Below, piece after piece: positions 61,071 to 64,000 of a stretch of DNA of 64,000 bases. The notes under the pieces were generated by a model. It was not told where the DNA came from. It saw only the letters and a list, made by a program, of their open reading frames with translations, and ran no database searches. How positions within the stretch are numbered: position 1 is the stretch's first letter; the number at the start of each line of letters is the position of its first letter. The translations under genes were made by a program, and so were the position numbers. This DNA is from JBBRSD01 sp038245725 (GTDB lineage Bacteria > Actinomycetota > Coriobacteriia > Anaerosomatales > JAAXUF01), in the NCBI GenBank assembly GCA_038245725.1, contig JBBRSD010000005.1, positions 139,986-203,985 on the forward strand, in the 5' to 3' direction.

Positions 61071-61834
61071 CGATTCTCGGATCGTCGGCGAGCTGCTCCG
61101 GGCCCGGTCAGGCCTGTGCGGGACACTTCCTCGAGGCCGCCGGCGCGCGAGTCCTCTTCGACTGCGGCAACGGCGTGCTCTCCAACCTCGGGAGGCTCGA
61201 GGACCCTACCGCGCTCGACGCCGTCTTCCTGACCCACAACCATCCGGACCACTACGCCGACATCTACTGCCTGCAGTCGATGCTCCGCTACGCTCCGCAG
61301 GGACCTCGCGCACCTATTCCGCTCTACGCTGCCGGCGACCTCTTCGAGCGGATGCAATGCCTGCTTTCCGAACGGGGCGCCCGCGAGTTCGCCGAGGCGT
61401 TCGTGCCGTTTGAACTCGTCGATGGCGAGATGATCGAGATCGGCGAGCTGCGCGTCACGCCGTTTGCGGTCGTGCACACGCTGCCCACGTTCGCCCTGCG
61501 CGCACAAACCGACGACACGTGCCTGTGCTACACCTCCGACACGGCCCCCGGCGATCATGTCGTGCGCGCGGCGCGCGGCGTCGACCTGCTCCTCGCCGAG
61601 GCCACGCTTCTCGAGGAGTACGCCGGGGCCGCGCCTCACATGACCGCCGCCGAGGCCGGACGCCTCGCCAGCGAGGCCGGCGCACGTGCGCTCGCACTGA
61701 CGCACATCTGGCCCACCAACGACCGCGACCTTGCGGTTTCGCTTGCCTCGGAGGAGTTCGGCGGACCGGTGGTCGCTGTACAAGAGTTCGACGAGTTCGA
61801 TCTTTCTCCCGTCAACGGAAGGACGACTGAATGA
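61061..61834 (+). CDS. MBL-fold metallo-hydrolase, RNase Z-like
   Basis: A 257-residue metallo-beta-lactamase-fold protein. Metal ligands: FLTHNHPDHYADI near residue 62 (HxHxDH), FAVVHTLPTFAL near 142, YTSDTAPGD near 164 and ALALTHIWP near 217. The overall size and arrangement resemble small RNase Z-related or phosphodiesterase enzymes; the exosite of true RNase Z is not seen. GTG 61061 overlaps murI by ten bases. The next gene, rph, overlaps it by four, so all are co-translated. Confidence 0.85.
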   Translation: MRLTILGSSASCSGPGQACAGHFLEAAGARVLFDCGNGVLSNLGRLEDPTALDAVFLTHNHPDHYADIYCLQSMLRYAPQGPRAPIPLYAAGDLFERMQCLLSERGAREFAEAFVPFELVDGEMIEIGELRVTPFAVVHTLPTFALRAQTDDTCLCYTSDTAPGDHVVRAARGVDLLLAEATLLEEYAGAAPHMTAAEAGRLASEAGARALALTHIWPTNDRDLAVSLASEEFGGPVVAVQEFDEFDLSPVNGRTTE

Positions 61835-62577
61835 CAGCACGATCCGGAGGCCGCGCCGCGGACGCCTTGCGCCCGGTGCGGATCACGCGCCGCTACCTCA
61901 AACACGCGATGGGCAGCTGCATCTTTGAACTCGGTGACACACGGGTGTTATGCGCGGCCAACATCGAGACCGGTGTCTCGGCGTGGAGGCGCGGCAGCGG
62001 CTTGGGCTGGGTGACCGCCGAGTACGCCATGCTGCCCGCAGCCACCCACACCCGCTCGCGCCGCGAAAGCAACAGCGGGGGGCCCAAGGGCCGCACGCAC
62101 GAGATCCAGCGGCTCATCGGCCGCTCGCTGCGAAGTGTCGTGGACATGGGCGGCCTCGGCGGGGAGGTGAGCGTCACGATCGACTGCGACGTGATCCAGG
62201 CCGACGGCGGCACGCGCACGGCCGCTATCACGGGTGCGTGGATCGCGCTGTCAGACGCGCTCGCTGTCTGGCAGGCGGCCGGCAAGATCGGCGCGAGCCC
62301 GCTTACCGCACAGCTGGCGGCGACGAGCGTCGGGATGGTCGACGGCGAGCTGCTGCTCGATCTCGAGTACTCAGAGGACTCGATTGCCGAGGTCGACATG
62401 AACGTTGTCATGGATGACCGCGGCCGGTTCATCGAAGTCCAGGGCACCGGCGAGCAGACGCCGTTCGATCGCGCTCGGCTCGATTCCATGCTCGATATCG
62501 CCGCGGCCGGGATCGGCCGGCTCATTGAGATCCAGCGCAAAGTGATCGAGGAGGATCTCGATGTCTTCGAGGGCTGA
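61831..62577 (+). CDS. rph: Ribonuclease PH
   Basis: Phosphorolytic 3'-exoribonuclease that trims tRNA precursors. 248 residues. Key segments: GSCIFELGDTRVLCAANIE, RRGSGLGWVTAEYAMLPAATHTR (start GSGLGWVTAEYAML), RGPKGRTHEIQRLIGRSLR-type phosphate region (KGRTHEIQRLIGRSLR) and VTIDCDVIQADGGTRTAAITG (quoted: TIDCDVIQADGGTRTAAI). Overlaps the hydrolase gene by four bases and rdgB by 17. The pair rph-rdgB is common in Gram-positives. Confidence 0.95.
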   Translation: MTARSGGRAADALRPVRITRRYLKHAMGSCIFELGDTRVLCAANIETGVSAWRRGSGLGWVTAEYAMLPAATHTRSRRESNSGGPKGRTHEIQRLIGRSLRSVVDMGGLGGEVSVTIDCDVIQADGGTRTAAITGAWIALSDALAVWQAAGKIGASPLTAQLAATSVGMVDGELLLDLEYSEDSIAEVDMNVVMDDRGRFIEVQGTGEQTPFDRARLDSMLDIAAAGIGRLIEIQRKVIEEDLDVFEG

Positions 62578-63178
62578 CGCCGGTATCGACGTCGTCGTCG
62601 CAAGCGCCAACCACGGCAAGCTCGCCGAGATCCGCTCGGCGCTCGACTTCCCGGGCTGGCGGTTCGTCGCCGCGGGTGAGCTCGACAAAGAGTGGCCGAG
62701 CCCGGAAGAGACCGCGGAGACGTTCGAGGACAACGCGCGCATCAAGGCCCGCGCATCGTTCGAGCGGTTCGCACTCGCGTCCCTTGCGGACGACTCCGGC
62801 CTCGAGGTGGATGCGCTTGAGGGCGCACCAGGCGTCTACAGCAGCCGTTTCGCCGGTCCGTGCGCCACTGACGCGGAGAACAACTCGCGTCTCCTCCTGG
62901 CGCTTCAGGACGTCCCTGAGGCCGAGCGCACCGCGCGCTTCCGATGCACGGTCGTCTTCATCGGACCCGACGGCGCCGAGACGGTCGCAACCGGCACCTG
63001 CGAAGGCCGTATCGGCTTCGAGGCACGTGGCGATCAGGGCTTCGGCTACGACCCGCTCTTCGAGCCAGATGCCACACCCGGTCGCACCATGGCCCAGCTC
63101 ACCCTCGCCGAGAAGAACGCCATCAGTCACCGCGGCGAAGCGCTGCGAAACCTGCGCGAGGGCCTTGTGGGCCGATGA
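62561..63178 (+). CDS. rdgB: XTP/dITP diphosphatase (RdgB/HAM1)
   Basis: Hydrolyses non-canonical purine triphosphates to prevent their use in DNA and RNA. 205 residues. Motifs: VVASANHGKLAEIRSAL near the start (the substrate lid), FEDNARIKA, LADDSGLEVDALEGAPGVYSSRFAG (start ADDSGLEVDALEGAPG) with the catalytic Asp, and GFGYDPLFEPD near residue 163. AGGAGG lies before ATG 62561, inside the end of rph. Its stop overlaps the next start. Confidence 0.95.
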   Translation: MSSRADAGIDVVVASANHGKLAEIRSALDFPGWRFVAAGELDKEWPSPEETAETFEDNARIKARASFERFALASLADDSGLEVDALEGAPGVYSSRFAGPCATDAENNSRLLLALQDVPEAERTARFRCTVVFIGPDGAETVATGTCEGRIGFEARGDQGFGYDPLFEPDATPGRTMAQLTLAEKNAISHRGEALRNLREGLVGR

Positions 63179-63483
63179 GCGCGCGACGGTTCCTCGGCGG
63201 CTTCGTTGTCGTGGCGGTGCTCGCAGCATTGGCCGCGGGAATGATGCTCGGCGGGTGCGTATCTAAGCCAGTCGCGCTCACCGCCGCCCAGACGAAGGCC
63301 CAGTGCTTCGAGAACCAGTCGCGTATCAGGCAGATGATGGATCTGTTCTACGCCGACTCGCAGACCTACCCGCCCGTAGAGACGGTCGCCGAGAAGCTGC
63401 ATGTGGCGTGTCCGTCTGGCGGGACCTACAGCTTCGACCCGGACACCGACGTGGTGACCTGCAGCGTCCACGGACATCCGTAG
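63175..63483 (+). CDS. Small lipoprotein with a pseudopilin-like C-terminal domain
   Basis: A 102-residue protein. The signal peptide is followed by the lipobox LGGC at about residues 25-28. The rest looks like the C-terminal part of type II/IV pseudopilins: CFENQSRIRQMMDLFYADSQ, YPP, and the closing CPSGGTYSFDPDTDVVTCSV with paired Cys residues. Its prepilin peptidase site and the long N-terminal helix are missing, so it would not be built into a pilus. It overlaps rdgB by four bases. Role unknown, possibly in envelope complex assembly. Confidence 0.65.
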   Translation: MSARRFLGGFVVVAVLAALAAGMMLGGCVSKPVALTAAQTKAQCFENQSRIRQMMDLFYADSQTYPPVETVAEKLHVACPSGGTYSFDPDTDVVTCSVHGHP

Positions 63484-63536
63484 ACGGTTCGCCAGACCTC
63501 CTCCCGCCTTGCCCTGTCGATGAGATAGCGGCGCGT

Positions 63537-63565
63537 TTGCCCACGGACCAGCGCCTCGCTACACT
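63537..63565 (+). promoter_or_regulatory. Promoter of the tRNA cluster
   Basis: TTGCCC (63537-63542) and TACACT (63560-63565) are 17 bases apart, the ideal spacing, and the predicted start near 63572 lies some 38 bases before tRNA-Pro. Confidence 0.7.
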
Positions 63566-63609
63566 GTTGGTCGCTCGTTACGCCTCAGTCGGCGTGCGGG
63601 CGGCCGTGT

Positions 63610-63686
63610 CGGGCCGTAGCGCAGCTTGGTAGCGCATCTGCTTTGGGAGCAGAGGGTCGCAGGTTCGAATCCTGTCGGCCCGACCA
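63610..63686 (+). tRNA. tRNA-Pro (TGG)
   Basis: Acceptor CGGGCCG/CGGCCCG, discriminator A and an encoded CCA. Anticodon loop TTTGGGA gives TGG. T-loop TTCGAAT. 77 bases including CCA. Confidence 0.96.
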
Positions 63687-63690
63687 AACT

Positions 63691-63766
63691 GCGGTCGTAG
63701 TTCAATTGGTAGAGCATCAGCCTTCCAAGCTGACTGTTGCGGGTTCGAGTCCCGTCGGCCGCTCCA
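63691..63766 (+). tRNA. tRNA-Gly (TCC)
   Basis: Acceptor GCGGTCG/CGGCCGC with one G-T pair, discriminator T and encoded CCA. Anticodon loop CTTCCAA gives TCC. T-loop TTCGAGT. Confidence 0.96.
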
Positions 63767-63833
63767 TTGACAACCTACGTCGCCGAAGGTAGCGTACCGC
63801 TTCGCGGCACATGCCTTGAGGACGACGTCTAAC

Positions 63834-63910
63834 GCGCCCGTAGCTCAGCTGGATAGAGCGGGAGACTTCTAATCTCTAGGCCGGGGGTTCGAATCCCTCC
63901 GGGCGTGCCA
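63834..63910 (+). tRNA. tRNA-Arg (TCT)
   Basis: Acceptor GCGCCCG/CGGGCGT with a G-T pair, discriminator G and encoded CCA. Anticodon loop CTTCTAA gives TCT. T-loop TTCGAAT. Confidence 0.96.
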
Positions 63911-63920
63911 AGTCACTTAT

Positions 63921-63998
63921 GGTGGGTGTAGCTCAGTTGGTTAGAGCGTCGGACTGTGGCTCCGAAGGTCGCGGGTTCGAGCCCCGTTACCCACCCCA
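63921..63998 (+). tRNA. tRNA-His (GTG)
   Basis: Anticodon loop CTGTGGC gives GTG. The extra G at 63921 faces the discriminator C at 63995, the hallmark of tRNA-His. The CCA is encoded at 63996-63998, so the gene is complete two bases before the window ends. Confidence 0.96.
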
Positions 63999-64000
63999 TA

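Overview
The window is high-GC bacterial chromosome, densely coded and almost entirely on the plus strand. The gene content (DUF5317, a BTAD/SARP-type regulator ATPase, the secA-prfB, ftsE-ftsX and smpB-ssrA backbone) suggests an actinobacterial lineage. My best guess is a Coriobacteriia-like or OPB41-type anaerobe. That placement is inference from gene content; no 16S gene or phylogeny is available here. Layout: 1-5491 holds surface and envelope genes: the end of a discoidin-like protein, a secreted GHL15-like glycoside hydrolase, and an O-antigen-polymerase/acyltransferase-3 fusion. 5671-8620 holds mtnA, an AEC transporter and comF. 8684-8932 is a highly structured RNA, probably raiA-type. 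8962-13120 is a polar amino-acid ABC importer with two binding lipoproteins. 13222-21348 holds hpf, a conserved unknown, a tiny peptide gene with a hairpin over its start, an HD-GYP phosphodiesterase, a degenerate HD protein, a DUF5317 protein and a 1098-residue BTAD regulator. 21349-21764 has no protein gene. It carries three in-phase 11-bp repeats ahead of a -10 box, a second candidate structured RNA, and the secA promoter. 21765-27403 holds secA, prfB, a PHP phosphatase and a YitT protein. 27549-35435 is a complete-looking Calvin-cycle block: red-type form I RuBisCO large and small subunits, CbbX, fructose bisphosphatase, phosphoribulokinase, class II aldolase and a two-subunit transketolase. 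35644-46364 returns to housekeeping genes: ftsE, ftsX, a C-terminal processing protease, rnr, a flavoprotein, an M42 peptidase, a CDF transporter, smpB and ssrA. The tmRNA gene is split in its T-loop by a 299-nt group I intron. 46532-49181 holds small or poorly known genes. 49182-49530 is a relic of a sigma-54 activator. 49614-60083 is a chemosensory operon: DUF4388, CheR-TPR, response regulator, an inactivated GspE-like ATPase, two CheW, MCP, hybrid CheA and CheB. Its layout resembles the Pix/Pil-Chp systems that control type IV pili. 60147-63483 is murI, an MBL hydrolase, rph, rdgB and a pseudopilin-like lipoprotein. The window ends with tRNA-Pro, -Gly, -Arg and -His. How the parts fit: the Calvin block sits between prfB and ftsE, genes that are neighbours in many Gram-positives, so it looks like an insertion into a conserved backbone. 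The importer likewise separates the comF/RNA pair from hpf. The most notable items are the tmRNA intron, the two structured RNAs (one behind SARP-like repeats), the anaerobe-style host with red-type RuBisCO, the pseudo-ATPase inside a chemosensory operon, and an RF2 whose stop-codon-reading tripeptide is SPT instead of SPF.
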